From NCBI RefSeq assembly GCF_024213195.1, contig NZ_JANAVF010000004.1, forward strand, positions 310,001 to 374,000: 64,000 bases of DNA. The letters run 5' to 3'. This DNA is from Streptomyces sp. TBY4 (lineage in GTDB: Bacteria; Actinomycetota; Actinomycetes; Streptomycetales; Streptomycetaceae). Made by a program: the position numbers and the translations under genes. This document shows, one piece after another, positions 8,924-18,200 of the stretch. The notes below the pieces were generated by a model. It ran no database searches and had not been told where the DNA came from. It saw only the letters and a program-made list of their open reading frames with translations. Each line of letters starts with the position of its first letter. Position 1 is the stretch's first letter.

Positions 8924-9883
8924 GTGGACGACGCGGTGAACGACGGGGTGAACGGGGGGATGCGCATGCCGATCGCCATTGCTGTCACCAGCGCCGATCT
9001 GGTGCTGCCGGCCCCGGACCGGCACACTCCGGCCGCCGCCGTACTGCCACCGCCCGAGGAGCTCGACCTCGACGGCGCGCTCACCCAGACGGCCTCGCTG
9101 CTGGAGCGCCACGGCCACCTGGTGGTCCTCGTGCCGACCTGGCTCCGCGCCTCCGCCGTGCGCCGCCTGCACACCGTCCGGGCCATCCTGGAGACCGACC
9201 GGATCGCCCTCGTCGACGTCGATCTCCCGCCACTGGGCACCGCCCTGCTGGTGCGTCAGCTGCGCCAGCTCAGCATCTGCGACTTCAGCCCCGGAGTCCT
9301 CGCCTCCGCCGCCCGGCTGCTCGCGCACTACGTCTACGCGGGCGCGCTGCTCGGCTCGGTCGCCAAGCTGGACCGGGTGCCGGTCGGGCTGAAGGCGCAC
9401 GCCAAGTCCTGGTCCCCGAACGCCCAGTTCGCCGTACTCGCGCATCCGACCCCGCACCTGGTCAAACTGGGCTCGGGCTCCGGCGGCGCCCACGGCGGCG
9501 GCGCCACGCTCCCCCCGGGCCCCGACTTCGCCACCCACCTCACCTTCGCCCGCGGCCAGCTCGCCTCCGACTGGGTGGCCTCCGAGCTGGCCCCCGCCTG
9601 GCGGGTCCAGGGCGTCATGGAGAACCCGCTGCCCGCCGACTCGGCCGCCTGGTGGGCCACCCCGAAGCTGGTGGAGTTCGCCGCCGCCATCCCGGACCCC
9701 TCCGTGCTCTACCAGCTCGTCGCCTCGGTCCGCCGCGAGGAGTGCCGCTGGTGCGGCTTCGAACTCATCGGTGACCGCTGCGGCTTCTGCGCCGCCCCGC
9801 TCGTCGCCCCGCCGGCCCCACCCCCGGAGGCGGCGCCCGCCTCCGCGGCCCAGCTCCGCCCCAGATCCAGATCCAGACACTGA
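8924..9883 (+). CDS. Conserved hypothetical with C-terminal zinc ribbon, start of Tad locus
   Basis: About 319 residues from the GTG at 8924 (AGGGGA upstream); an ATG at 8960 is the alternative. The body is Leu/Ala-rich and without motifs known to me. The last 60 residues hold CRWCGFELIGDRCGFC, a four-cysteine ribbon likely to bind zinc, then an Ala/Pro tail. It lies 39 bases upstream of cpaB in the same direction, so it is probably the first gene of the pilus operon. No transmembrane segment is evident. Function unknown. Confidence 0.65.
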   Translation: MDDAVNDGVNGGMRMPIAIAVTSADLVLPAPDRHTPAAAVLPPPEELDLDGALTQTASLLERHGHLVVLVPTWLRASAVRRLHTVRAILETDRIALVDVDLPPLGTALLVRQLRQLSICDFSPGVLASAARLLAHYVYAGALLGSVAKLDRVPVGLKAHAKSWSPNAQFAVLAHPTPHLVKLGSGSGGAHGGGATLPPGPDFATHLTFARGQLASDWVASELAPAWRVQGVMENPLPADSAAWWATPKLVEFAAAIPDPSVLYQLVASVRREECRWCGFELIGDRCGFCAAPLVAPPAPPPEAAPASAAQLRPRSRSRH

Positions 9884-9922
9884 CCGGCCCGAATGAATGA
9901 AGAACGGCGAGGTAAGACGGCC

Positions 9923-10627
9923 ATGAACTCACGCCAGCGCCGCGGCGTCATCCTGCTGCTCCTGTCGGTCCTGTGCGCCCTCGCCGCCTTCGGCGGAGTC
10001 CTCGTGGTGATGGGCGACGTCAACTCCAAGGTCGGCAACGAGGTCCCCGCCTACCGGGTCAAGGGCGACATAGCCCCGTACACCCCGCTGACGGCAGGCC
10101 AGTTCGAGCAGGTCACGGTCCCCAAGCGGTGGCTGTCGGAGACCGCCGTCACGGACCTCGGCGTACTCAAGGACAAGCTGGCGCTCACCGCCCTGAAGAA
10201 GGGCTCGCTGCTCCAGAGCGACATGTTCGTCGACAAGCCGAAGCTCCAGGCCGGGGAGCAGGAGATCGCCATCATGATCGACGCCTCCACCGGCGTCGCG
10301 GGCAAGATCACTCCCGGCTCCAAGGTCAACATCATCGGCACCTACAAGAGCAAGAAGGCCGACGGCCCCGACCAGTCCGTGCTCATGGTGGCCAACGCCC
10401 GCGTCATCAACGTCGGCAGGCTGACCCCCATCGACAGCAAGGACGCCGAGAAGAAGGCCACCACCGACGCCGTCCCGATCACCTTCGCCCTGTCCTCCAA
10501 GGACACCCAGCGCGTGGCCTACGCCGAGTCCTTCGCCGTGCACGTGCGCCTGGCCCTGGTGGCCCCCGGCACCGACTCGGCGCCCAACCCGGGCGACCAC
10601 TTCTACACCCTCGAAGGGGACAGGTGA
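9923..10627 (+). CDS. cpaB: Flp pilus assembly protein CpaB/RcpC (SAF domain)
   Basis: 234 residues from the ATG at 9923, preceded by GAGG. One N-terminal membrane helix (about 5-30, RRGVILLLLSVLCALAAFGGVLVVM) is followed by an SAF-type segment (about 45-105: VKGDIAPYTPLTAGQ, LTALKKGSLLQSDMF). A C-terminal beta-rich part follows. CpaB proteins help assemble or stabilise Flp pili on the cell surface. It is followed after seven bases by the TadZ/CpaE gene. Confidence 0.85.
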   Translation: MNSRQRRGVILLLLSVLCALAAFGGVLVVMGDVNSKVGNEVPAYRVKGDIAPYTPLTAGQFEQVTVPKRWLSETAVTDLGVLKDKLALTALKKGSLLQSDMFVDKPKLQAGEQEIAIMIDASTGVAGKITPGSKVNIIGTYKSKKADGPDQSVLMVANARVINVGRLTPIDSKDAEKKATTDAVPITFALSSKDTQRVAYAESFAVHVRLALVAPGTDSAPNPGDHFYTLEGDR

Positions 10628-10634
10628 GGCGCCG

Positions 10635-11951
10635 ATGACCACCCGCATCCTCCCCGCGGTCGGCGATCCGGAAGCCGCCCGCGTCATCGCCACCCTGCTC
10701 AGCCAGCTCCCGGGCGCCGAGCCGGCCGCCCCCGTCCCCGACTCCACCTTCCTCCTCGACATGCTCGCCCGGCTCGCCACCGAGTCGATCGACGAACTGC
10801 CCGAGGTGGTCCTCGTACACGAGCGGATCGGTCCGCTCCCCGTCCTCGACCTCATCCGCGAGGTCGCCCTGCGCTTCCCCGCCGTCGGCGTCGTCCTCCT
10901 CACCTCCGACGCGAGCCCGGCCCTCTTCTCCGCCGCCATGGACTCCGGCGCCCGCGGCCTGATCGGCCTGCCCCTCGCCTACGAGGAGCTCGCCGCCCGA
11001 GTCCAGGCCGCCGCCCAGTGGTCCGTGGGCGTACGCCGCCACCTGGGCCGGGGCCCGGAACTCCCCAGCGGCCCGGGCGGCAGGGTGGTCACCGTCACCG
11101 GGGCCAAGGGCGGGGTCGGCGCCACCTTCGCGGCCGTGCAGTTCGCGCTCGCCGCGGTGGCCGCCGGCCGGCGCACGGCCCTGGTCGACCTGGACCTCCA
11201 GGCCGGCGACATCGGCTCCTACCTCGACGTGCAGTTCCGCCGCTCCGTCGCCGACCTCGCCGGCATCCAGGACATCTCCGCGCGCGTCCTGCAGGACGCC
11301 GTCTACGACGACCGCACGGGCCTCGCCCTGCTCCTGGCCCCGGCCGACGGCGAACGCGGCGAGGAGGTCGACGACCGGGCCGCCCGGCACGTGATCGCCG
11401 CCCTGCGCGCCCGCTACGAGGTGGTCGTCATCGACTGCGGCACCCAGATGACCGGCGCCAACGCGGCCGCCGTGGAGCTGGCCGACGTGGCCGTCCTGGT
11501 CACCACCCCGGACGTGGTCGCGGTCCGGGCGGCCAAGCGGATGGTCCGGATGTGGGAGCGGCTCCAGGTCCGCAAGGCGGAGGAGACCACCACGGTCGTC
11601 AACCGCTGGAGCAAGCAGACGGAGATCCAGCCCGCCCTGATCCAGAAGATCACCAAGACCCGGGCGGTACGCACCCCCGTGCCGGCCGCCTTCAAGGAAC
11701 TCCAGGCCGTGGTCGACGCGGGCCGGGTGCAGGACCTCGACAACCGCTCGACGGTCAAGCAGGCCCTGTGGGCGGTGGCGGGCGAACTGGGCCTGCTCGC
11801 CGCCCCCGACGCGGAGCCCGCCGCCGCCCCGGAGCCCCCCGGCGCGGCCCTGGCCGTACGGGGCTCCGGCCCGGTGGCCCGGCTGCGCGGCGGCGACCGG
11901 GGCGACCGCGGCGCCCTCGGGCCGTGGCTGCGGCGCGGGCGGGAGGGCTGA
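10635..11951 (+). CDS. tadZ: TadZ/CpaE-like pilus localisation ATPase
   Basis: 438 residues. A receiver-like N-terminal domain (about 1-135) precedes a MinD/ParA-type ATPase domain. The P-loop reads TGAKGGVGATF (about 155-165). It keeps the first signature lysine of the deviant Walker A box but has Ala where MinD has Lys, as is common in CpaE/TadZ. LVDLDLQAGD and VVIDCG are the Walker A-prime and B regions. Family role: polar placement of the pilus machine. The C-terminal 50 residues are a Gly/Arg/Pro-rich tail. Confidence 0.87.
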   Translation: MTTRILPAVGDPEAARVIATLLSQLPGAEPAAPVPDSTFLLDMLARLATESIDELPEVVLVHERIGPLPVLDLIREVALRFPAVGVVLLTSDASPALFSAAMDSGARGLIGLPLAYEELAARVQAAAQWSVGVRRHLGRGPELPSGPGGRVVTVTGAKGGVGATFAAVQFALAAVAAGRRTALVDLDLQAGDIGSYLDVQFRRSVADLAGIQDISARVLQDAVYDDRTGLALLLAPADGERGEEVDDRAARHVIAALRARYEVVVIDCGTQMTGANAAAVELADVAVLVTTPDVVAVRAAKRMVRMWERLQVRKAEETTTVVNRWSKQTEIQPALIQKITKTRAVRTPVPAAFKELQAVVDAGRVQDLDNRSTVKQALWAVAGELGLLAAPDAEPAAAPEPPGAALAVRGSGPVARLRGGDRGDRGALGPWLRRGREG

Positions 11952-11954
11952 GGG

Positions 11955-12344
11955 ATGGCCGGTCGGAGAGGCCTCCGGCGGGACCGGTTCCGTCGCAGGG
12001 GTGATCAGGGGCAGGTGGCGATCGAGTTCGTCGGCATGCTCCCGTACATCCTGCTCGTGGTGGTGGCGGTGTGGGAGTGCGTGCTCATCGGGTACGCGTT
12101 CTCCCTGGCCGGGAACGCGGCGGACGAAGCGGCGCGGGTGGGGGCGGTGGACGGCGTGGGCGCGTGTCAGGAGGCCGCGAGGGAGCACATCTCCGCGGCA
12201 TGGACCATGAGCACCCCGTCCTGCTACGAGTCTGGGAACCTCTTCAAGGCCGAGGTCACGCTCAACCTCCCGGTCCTGCTCCCGGGGCTCAACCTCGACA
12301 TCGACATAGTCGGCCACGGTGGCTCCCCGAATGAGGAGGAGTGA
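11955..12344 (+). CDS. TadE-like pseudopilin
   Basis: 129 residues. A basic N-terminus ends in GDQGQVAIEFVGMLPYILLVVVAVWE: a class III signal peptide with Glu five residues after the probable cleavage glycine, then one hydrophobic helix. The remainder is a small periplasm-facing domain with two cysteines. It is four bases from tadZ and one base from the next TadE-like gene. Minor pilins of this kind prime Flp pili. Confidence 0.85.
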   Translation: MAGRRGLRRDRFRRRGDQGQVAIEFVGMLPYILLVVVAVWECVLIGYAFSLAGNAADEAARVGAVDGVGACQEAAREHISAAWTMSTPSCYESGNLFKAEVTLNLPVLLPGLNLDIDIVGHGGSPNEEE

Positions 12345-12345
12345 G

Positions 12346-12720
12346 ATGAAACGGATCCGGATCCGCAAGGGCGACCGTGACCGGGGTCAAGTCGCCCTGG
12401 AATACATCGGGTTCCTCCCCTTCCTGCTTCTGGTCGCGCTCGGCGGGATCCAGCTGGGCTGGGCCGCATACGTGACGCAACAGGCCGAGACGGCCGCCCG
12501 TACAGCGGCGCGCGTGGAGGCGCGCAACCCGGACGAGGGGGTGGCGGCGGGCCTGGCGGCGATCAGGCCGAGCCTCGCGGCGGGAGCGGACATCGGCCGG
12601 GTCGTGACGCGGGACGCGATCACGATGAGGGTGAGCATCACGATCGAGTCGGTCGTGCCCGGAGTGGGCGACCGCACCGTCACCCGGACCGCCGTCATGC
12701 CCAACGACGATCCGAGGTGA
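12346..12720 (+). CDS. TadE-like pseudopilin, second copy
   Basis: 124 residues from the ATG at 12346, with a strong GAGGAGG ribosome site inside the end of the previous gene. The prepilin motif RGQVALEYIGFLPFLLLVALGGIQ mirrors that of its neighbour. The two share the arrangement but little sequence beyond the helix, so they look like a diverged pair rather than a recent duplication. The C-terminal half (ITMRVSITIESVVPGV) is beta-rich. Confidence 0.83.
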   Translation: MKRIRIRKGDRDRGQVALEYIGFLPFLLLVALGGIQLGWAAYVTQQAETAARTAARVEARNPDEGVAAGLAAIRPSLAAGADIGRVVTRDAITMRVSITIESVVPGVGDRTVTRTAVMPNDDPR

Positions 12721-12727
12721 TCCGGCC

Positions 12728-14389
12728 ATGAGCCTGCGTTCCAGGGTGAACACCCCCGACGACCGCCACAACCCGCGCGAGGACGGCCGCCTGGTCTCCT
12801 CGTACCGCGCCAAGCTGCTGGAGGAGATCGACCTCGCCGAGATGTCCGCGCTCGCGCCCGCCGAGCGCCGCGCGCGCCTGGAGCGCGTACTCGGCCACAT
12901 CATCAGCCGCGAGGGCCCGGTCCTCTCCACCGCCGAGCGCGCCCAGCTCATCCGCCGCGTCGTGGACGAGGCCCTCGGCCTCGGCGTGCTCGAACCGCTC
13001 CTCGAAGACCCCACCATCTCCGAGATCATGGTCAACGGCCCCGACCAGATCTTCGTGGAGCGCTCCGGCCGCGTGGAGCAGCTGCCGCTCCGCTTCGCCT
13101 CGAACGAGCAGCTGATGCAGACCATCGAGCGCATCGTCTCCACGGTCAACCGCCGGGTGGACGAGGCGAATCCGATGGTCGACGCCCGCCTGCCCAGCGG
13201 CGAGCGCGTCAACGTGATCATCCCGCCGCTCTCCCTGACCGGCGCCACCCTCACGATCCGCCGCTTCCCCCGCGCCTTCACCCTCCACGAGATGATCGGC
13301 GTCGGCTCCCTGGACGAGCAGATGGTCCTGCTCCTGTCGGGACTCGTCGCGGCGAAGATGAACGTGATCGTCTCGGGCGCCACCGGCACCGGCAAGACCA
13401 CCCTCCTCAACGCCCTCTCCGGCCTGATCCCGGAGGGCGAGCGCATCATCACCATCGAGGACTCCGCCGAGCTCCAGCTCCAGCAGGCCCACGTGATCCG
13501 GCTCGAATCGCGCCCGGCGAACGTGGAGGGCAAGGGCGAGATCACCATCCGCGACCTCGTCCGCAACTCCCTGCGCATGCGCCCCGACCGCATCATCGTC
13601 GGCGAGGTCCGCGGCGGGGAGACCCTCGACATGCTCCAGGCGATGTCCACCGGCCACGACGGCTCGCTGGCCACCGTGCACGCGAACAGCTCCGTGGACG
13701 CCCTGATGCGCCTGCAGACCCTCGCCTCGATGTCCGAGGTGGAGATCCCCTTCGAGGCCCTCCAGGACCAGATCAACAGCGCGGTCAACATCGTCGTCCA
13801 GCTGACCCGCTTCGGCGACGGCACCCGCCGCATCACCGAGATCTCCGTCCTCGACTCGCACGGCCGCGAGCCCTTCCGCATCTCGACCGTCTGCCGCTTC
13901 GCCGCCCAGCCCATGGGCCCGGACGGCCGCGTGCACGGCCGCTTCGCCTACTACCCGCTGCCGCGCTGGATCGCGGACCGCCTCTACATGAGCAACCAGC
14001 CGATCCCGCAGGCCTTCGGCGTCGCCCCGGCGGACCACGACCCGCTCACCGGCCCGCTCCCGGCGCCCCACCCCGGCGCCAACTCCGGTGTCCCCGCAGG
14101 CCCGTATCCCGGCGCCCACGCCGGCCCGAACCCCGGGGCCAACCCGGGCCCGTACCCCGGGGCCAACCCGGGCCCGTACCCCGGGGCCAACCCGGGCCCG
14201 TACCCCGGGGCCAACCCGGCCCCGCAGCCCGGCGCCCTCCCGGCCCCGTACCCCGGGGCCAACCCGGCCCCGCAGCCCGGCGCCCTCCCGGCCCCGTACC
14301 CCGGGGCCCACCCCGACCCCCGCACTGCCCCCCACCCGGACCCGCTCAGCGGCCCCCTCCCCGCCCGCATCACCCGGACCGCCCTGTGA
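12728..14389 (+). CDS. tadA: TadA/CpaF pilus ATPase with Pro/Gly repeat tail
   Basis: 553 residues. Residues 1-430 are a complete secretion ATPase: N-terminal helical domain, Walker A GATGTGKTT (about 218-226), the Asp box ITIEDSAELQ, Walker B RPDRIIVGEVRGGE and the His box GHDGSLATVHAN. This hexameric motor powers Flp pilus assembly. The last 120 residues are an unusual tail of PYPGANPG and PQPGALPA repeats, encoded by a DNA minisatellite. The tail is not part of the catalytic fold. The stop overlaps the GTG of tadB (GTGA). Confidence 0.93.
   Translation: MSLRSRVNTPDDRHNPREDGRLVSSYRAKLLEEIDLAEMSALAPAERRARLERVLGHIISREGPVLSTAERAQLIRRVVDEALGLGVLEPLLEDPTISEIMVNGPDQIFVERSGRVEQLPLRFASNEQLMQTIERIVSTVNRRVDEANPMVDARLPSGERVNVIIPPLSLTGATLTIRRFPRAFTLHEMIGVGSLDEQMVLLLSGLVAAKMNVIVSGATGTGKTTLLNALSGLIPEGERIITIEDSAELQLQQAHVIRLESRPANVEGKGEITIRDLVRNSLRMRPDRIIVGEVRGGETLDMLQAMSTGHDGSLATVHANSSVDALMRLQTLASMSEVEIPFEALQDQINSAVNIVVQLTRFGDGTRRITEISVLDSHGREPFRISTVCRFAAQPMGPDGRVHGRFAYYPLPRWIADRLYMSNQPIPQAFGVAPADHDPLTGPLPAPHPGANSGVPAGPYPGAHAGPNPGANPGPYPGANPGPYPGANPGPYPGANPAPQPGALPAPYPGANPAPQPGALPAPYPGAHPDPRTAPHPDPLSGPLPARITRTAL
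14141..14308 (+). repeat. In-frame minisatellite in tadA
   Basis: Three tandem 24-bp units (14141-14164, 14165-14188, 14189-14212) encode NPGPYPGA. They are followed by two 48-bp units (14213-14260, 14261-14308) encoding NPAPQPGALPAPYPGA. The copies look identical by eye, which favours recent slippage. The number of units is a multiple of three bases, so gain or loss keeps the frame. Confidence 0.9.
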
Positions 14390-15324
14390 ACCCACTGATC
14401 TCCCTCACCCTCGGCGCCACGCTGCTGACCTGCGTGCTGGCGGTCCTCGGCCTCCACGCCTACGCCGCCGGCAGGCGCCAGCGTGCCGCGCTCATCGAGC
14501 GGCTCTCGGCGTCCGGCCTCCCCGCGCCCCTCGGCCGCAAGCGCCGCTTCCCGGGCGTGGACCGGCGCCTGCGCAGGACGAGCCTGGGCCGCGGCATCGA
14601 GCGCAAGCTCGCGGTGACCGGCCTGGACCTCACCGTCGGCGAGTACTTCGTCTACATGCTGGCCGCCGTCGCCGGGATCTGGCTGGTCTCCGCCTCCTTC
14701 CTGGCCCCCTTCTTCGGCCCGGTGGCCGGCCTGATCGCCCTCTGGGGGGCCAACGCCTTCCTCAACTGGCAGCGGGCCCGCCGCACCGAGCGGTTCATCA
14801 ACCAGCTCCCCGACCTGGCCCGGATCCTCGCCAACGCCACCCAGGCCGGCCTGGCCCTGCGTACGGCCATCGGCATGGCCGCCGAGGAACTGGAGGCACC
14901 GGCCGGCGAGGAGTTGGCGCGGGTCGCCGCCCGGCTCGCGGTGGGCCACTCCATCGAGGAGGCCCTCGGCGAGATCGAGGAGCGGCTGCCCTCCCGGGAG
15001 CTGGTCGTCCTCGTCTCCACCCTCGTCCTGTCCGCCCGCGCGGGCGGCGCGATCGTAGGAAGCCTGCGGAACCTCACCGTGACCCTGGAGCAGCGCAAGG
15101 AGACCCGGCGCGAGATCCGTACGCAGCTCTCCCAGGTGACGGCCACCGCGTACCTCGTCCCCGTGATGGGCATCGGCTCGCTCCTCCTCGTGGACGCGAT
15201 GATGCCGGGCGCGCTCGACCGGATGACCGGATCCGTCTTCGGGCAGACCGCCGTCCTCGTCGCGCTCGGCCTCTTCGTGCTCGGCTTCCTCGCCATCCGC
15301 CGCCTGTCCAAGATCGACGTCTGA
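14386..15324 (+). CDS. tadB: TadB-like pilus inner-membrane platform protein
   Basis: 312 residues with a GTG start overlapping the tadA stop. Type II secretion F-domain architecture: one N-terminal helix, two helices around residues 85-125, and a pair at the C-terminus (about 250-305). The cytoplasmic domain between holds LPDLARILANATQAGLAL and GxxxEEALxEIEERL. It forms the membrane platform with TadC. Confidence 0.88.
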   Translation: MNPLISLTLGATLLTCVLAVLGLHAYAAGRRQRAALIERLSASGLPAPLGRKRRFPGVDRRLRRTSLGRGIERKLAVTGLDLTVGEYFVYMLAAVAGIWLVSASFLAPFFGPVAGLIALWGANAFLNWQRARRTERFINQLPDLARILANATQAGLALRTAIGMAAEELEAPAGEELARVAARLAVGHSIEEALGEIEERLPSRELVVLVSTLVLSARAGGAIVGSLRNLTVTLEQRKETRREIRTQLSQVTATAYLVPVMGIGSLLLVDAMMPGALDRMTGSVFGQTAVLVALGLFVLGFLAIRRLSKIDV

Positions 15325-15334
15325 GGAGGCCGAC

Positions 15335-16228
15335 ATGACCGCACTGCTCCTGGCCCTGGCCGTCGGCCTGTCCGTCCTCGGCATCTTCCACGGCATCCGC
15401 CTCTACCGCGCCGACACCAAGCTCCCGTCCGACCTGATGCTGGCCCTGGAGGTCGGCGCCACCCGCACCACGGCCGTCGGCTCCCTCATCGACCGCATCG
15501 GCATCCGCTACGCGCCGCTGATACTGCGCCTGATGGGCCCCGACCGGGTCGCGCGCAAACGCCGCCAGATCGACACCGCCGGCAACCCGTCCGGCCTGAC
15601 CATCGACCGCTACGCCGCCCGGCGCGCGGTGTACGCCGCCCTGGGCGCGGTCGGGGCGGTGGCGATGCTGATCAACGGCCAGCTGATCCTGGCCCTGCTG
15701 ATGGTCGCCTTCGGCCTGTTCTGGATCGAGGCCGGCCTCTGGTCGGCGATCCGGATCCGCCGCGACCACATCGAGCGGACCCTGCCCGACTTCCTCGACG
15801 TCCTCGCGGTGGTCGTCAGTGCCGGGCTCGGCTTCCGGCCCGCGCTGGAGCGGGTGGCGGACAAGTACGAGGGCCCGTGGTCCGACGAGATCCGGATCAC
15901 CCTCCAGCAGATGACCATGGGCGTCAGCCGCCGCCAGGCCTTCGACGAACTGCGCCGCCGCAACGACTCCGAACAGGTCGCGCAGTTCGTGACCGCCCTC
16001 CAGCAGGGCGAGGAACTGGGCTCCCCGATCGTCGACACCCTGATCGCCATCGCCGAGGACATGCGCCGTACGGACGCCCAGAACGCCCGCCGCAGGGCCG
16101 CCAAGGCCGTCCCGAAGGCCACCTTCGCCGTCACGATGTTCATGCTGCCCGGCACGATGATCCTCCTGATCGGCGGGTTCGTGTACGGGGCCGACGTGGA
16201 CTTCGGCGCCATGTTCGGGGGCGGGTGA
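15335..16228 (+). CDS. tadC: TadC-like pilus inner-membrane platform protein
   Basis: 297 residues, also an F-domain protein: N-terminal helix, central helix pair (about 85-130) and a C-terminal helix (TFAVTMFMLPGTMILLIGGF). The conserved LPDFLDVLAVVVSAGLGFRPALE segment and AEDMRRTDAQNAR are typical of TadC. A clear GAGGAGG precedes the ATG. It ends three bases before the histidine kinase gene. Confidence 0.88.
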   Translation: MTALLLALAVGLSVLGIFHGIRLYRADTKLPSDLMLALEVGATRTTAVGSLIDRIGIRYAPLILRLMGPDRVARKRRQIDTAGNPSGLTIDRYAARRAVYAALGAVGAVAMLINGQLILALLMVAFGLFWIEAGLWSAIRIRRDHIERTLPDFLDVLAVVVSAGLGFRPALERVADKYEGPWSDEIRITLQQMTMGVSRRQAFDELRRRNDSEQVAQFVTALQQGEELGSPIVDTLIAIAEDMRRTDAQNARRRAAKAVPKATFAVTMFMLPGTMILLIGGFVYGADVDFGAMFGGG

Positions 16229-16231
16229 CCC

Positions 16232-17488
16232 ATGCCCGCATCGCTCCACGCGGCCTCGCGGGCCGTGCCCGTGCCCGCCGCCGCACGGGACCGGCCGTCC
16301 GCGCCCCGCACCGCTCCCCAGCTGCCGATCGCCCTCCAGGCCAACGCCCTCCAGGCGCTGTGCCGCCAGGTCTTCGCCTTCCGCCTGGTCATGATCGCCC
16401 TCGGCACGCCGGTGGTCCTGAGCCGCACGGAACCCGGGGCACCGACCCACGTCGCGGGCGGCGCGGTCCTGCTCACCTTCCTCCTCTCCTACGTCCTGTT
16501 CCGCGAATGGGAACGCTTCGGACCGCTGCTCCTGCGCCACCGCTGGCCGCTGGTGCTCGACTGGGCCTTCTTCGGCGGACTGCTGTACCTGACGGCGACC
16601 ACCCCCAACTCCCCCCTCCTCCTGGTCTCGGTGTGCACCCCGCTCCTGGCCGGGATCGTCTACGGCCGCAGTGGCGCGGCGGTCTACGCGCTCGTCCAGG
16701 CGGCCGTGGTGGCTGTCGTCGCCGAGGCGCCGGTCCTGGCGGTGGCCTGCCTCCTGGCAGGCGCGGCCGGATCCTGCCTGCGCAGCGTCCTGCTCCGCTT
16801 CGGAACGGCCGGCCAGGCCGCGCTGGAGACCCGCGCCCGCCAGGCGATCGCGGAAGCGGTCCAGGCCGAGCGGGAGCACCTGGCCCGCGAACTCCACGAC
16901 TCCGCCTCGAAGACCCTGCACGGCCTGGCCCTGGCGGCCGACTCCCTCACCCGCACCACCGACCCGGCGACCCTCCGCCGCCAGGCCGCCCTGGTGGCCG
17001 GCGCGGCCCGCCGCGCGGTCGCGGAGTCCCGGGACGTACTGGCCGACCTGCGCCGCGACCCGGACGCGCCCGGGGTCTCCCTGGACTCGGAACTCCGCGC
17101 CCGCATCGCCCCCGACGCAGCTGAGCTGCGCGTGACCGGAACCCTCCCGGTGGTGCCTTCCCCGGTGGCCCGCCACCTGCTGGCGGTGGCGGGGGAGGCC
17201 GTGGAGAACGCCCGCCGCCATGCGGGAGCCGCCCGCATCACGGTCGAAGCGGCCGTGGACGCCCCCGACCTCCTCCTCGTCATCGAGGACGACGGCCGGG
17301 GCCTCCCGGCCGCCGTCGACCTCGCGGCACTGGCCGGAGCGGGCCGTTTCGGCCTGCTCGGCATGACGGAGCGAGCGGCTGCGGTGGGAGCCCGCCTCGA
17401 CATCGGAGCCCGCCCGGGCGGGCGCCCGGGGACCCGGGTCCGGCTGGCCCTGCCGCTGGCGGCGCTCGCGGTGGGGGGTGGGGTCTGA
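16232..17488 (+). CDS. NarL-type sensor histidine kinase inside the pilus locus
   Basis: 418 residues. Four to six hydrophobic helices fill residues 45-200, followed by a HisKA_3 dimerisation region with EREHLARELHDSASK (His222). A HATPase_c domain follows, with an N box (GEAVENARRHA), a G1 box (EDDGRGLP) and GLLGMTERAAAVGA. No extracellular sensor loop is large enough for a separate domain, so it may sense through the membrane. It overlaps the response regulator by one base. Its place between tadC and the Flp-like gene suggests it controls pilus expression. Confidence 0.9.
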   Translation: MPASLHAASRAVPVPAAARDRPSAPRTAPQLPIALQANALQALCRQVFAFRLVMIALGTPVVLSRTEPGAPTHVAGGAVLLTFLLSYVLFREWERFGPLLLRHRWPLVLDWAFFGGLLYLTATTPNSPLLLVSVCTPLLAGIVYGRSGAAVYALVQAAVVAVVAEAPVLAVACLLAGAAGSCLRSVLLRFGTAGQAALETRARQAIAEAVQAEREHLARELHDSASKTLHGLALAADSLTRTTDPATLRRQAALVAGAARRAVAESRDVLADLRRDPDAPGVSLDSELRARIAPDAAELRVTGTLPVVPSPVARHLLAVAGEAVENARRHAGAARITVEAAVDAPDLLLVIEDDGRGLPAAVDLAALAGAGRFGLLGMTERAAAVGARLDIGARPGGRPGTRVRLALPLAALAVGGGV

Positions 17489-18174
17489 TGGCACTGCTGC
17501 GCGTGTTGATCGCCGATGACAACCCGGTCGTACGGGCGGGCCTGGCGGCCCTCCTGGCCACCGCCGACGGCTTCGAGGTGGCAGCGGAGGCGGCGGACGG
17601 CCGCGAAGCCCTGCACCTGACGCGGCTCCACACCCCGGACGTGGTCCTGCTGGACGTGCGTATGCCGGGCGTGGACGGCATCTCGGCCCTGCCGCACCTC
17701 GTGCAGATGGCTCCGGTCCTGATGCTGACGTACAGCCAGGAGGCGGAGATCGTCCGGGAAGCGCTGCTGCTGGGTGCGGGCGGTTACTTGGTACACGGCG
17801 AATTCACGCCGGACCACCTGGTGGCGGCCGTCCGCGACGTGCGCGCGGGGCGGGCTCATTTCAGCCCGACGGCGGCGACCGCGGTCCTCGCGGAACTCCG
17901 GACCTCTTCGCATCCGCAACGAACTGTGGCACAGTCGACGGAGCGTCTTCCCAACCATGCTGTGTTCGGGCTGAGTTCGCGTGAGGAGGAGGTCATGGAT
18001 CTCATCGCTTCCGGCATGAGTAACCAGCAGATCGCAGCCAGTTGCTTTATCAGCGAGAAGACGGTCAAGAACCACATCAACCGGATCTTCGCGAAGCTCC
18101 AGACGGCCACGCGCAGCGAGGCGATAGCCCGTTGGCTGGGAACAGCCCATCCGGGGGTGCCTGGCCATGGGTAG
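17488..18174 (+). CDS. NarL/LuxR-family response regulator
   Basis: 228 residues. The receiver has the acidic pair Asp11/Asp12 and phosphoacceptor Asp56 (LLDVRMPG). Where most receivers have Lys near residue 105, this one reads GYLVHGEF, with His in that place. The C-terminal HTH (LSSREEEVMDLIASGMSNQQIA, then SEKTVKNHINRI) is a standard LuxR domain. Paired with the upstream kinase. The palindrome at 18201-18214, between this gene and the Flp-like gene, is a candidate target. Confidence 0.9.
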   Translation: MALLRVLIADDNPVVRAGLAALLATADGFEVAAEAADGREALHLTRLHTPDVVLLDVRMPGVDGISALPHLVQMAPVLMLTYSQEAEIVREALLLGAGGYLVHGEFTPDHLVAAVRDVRAGRAHFSPTAATAVLAELRTSSHPQRTVAQSTERLPNHAVFGLSSREEEVMDLIASGMSNQQIAASCFISEKTVKNHINRIFAKLQTATRSEAIARWLGTAHPGVPGHG

Positions 18175-18200
18175 ACGGAGTGCGCAGTGGGTCCGTAATT

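Noticed and set aside
14141..14308. CRISPR-like tandem repeats
   Set aside because: The units abut without spacers and lie in frame in tadA.
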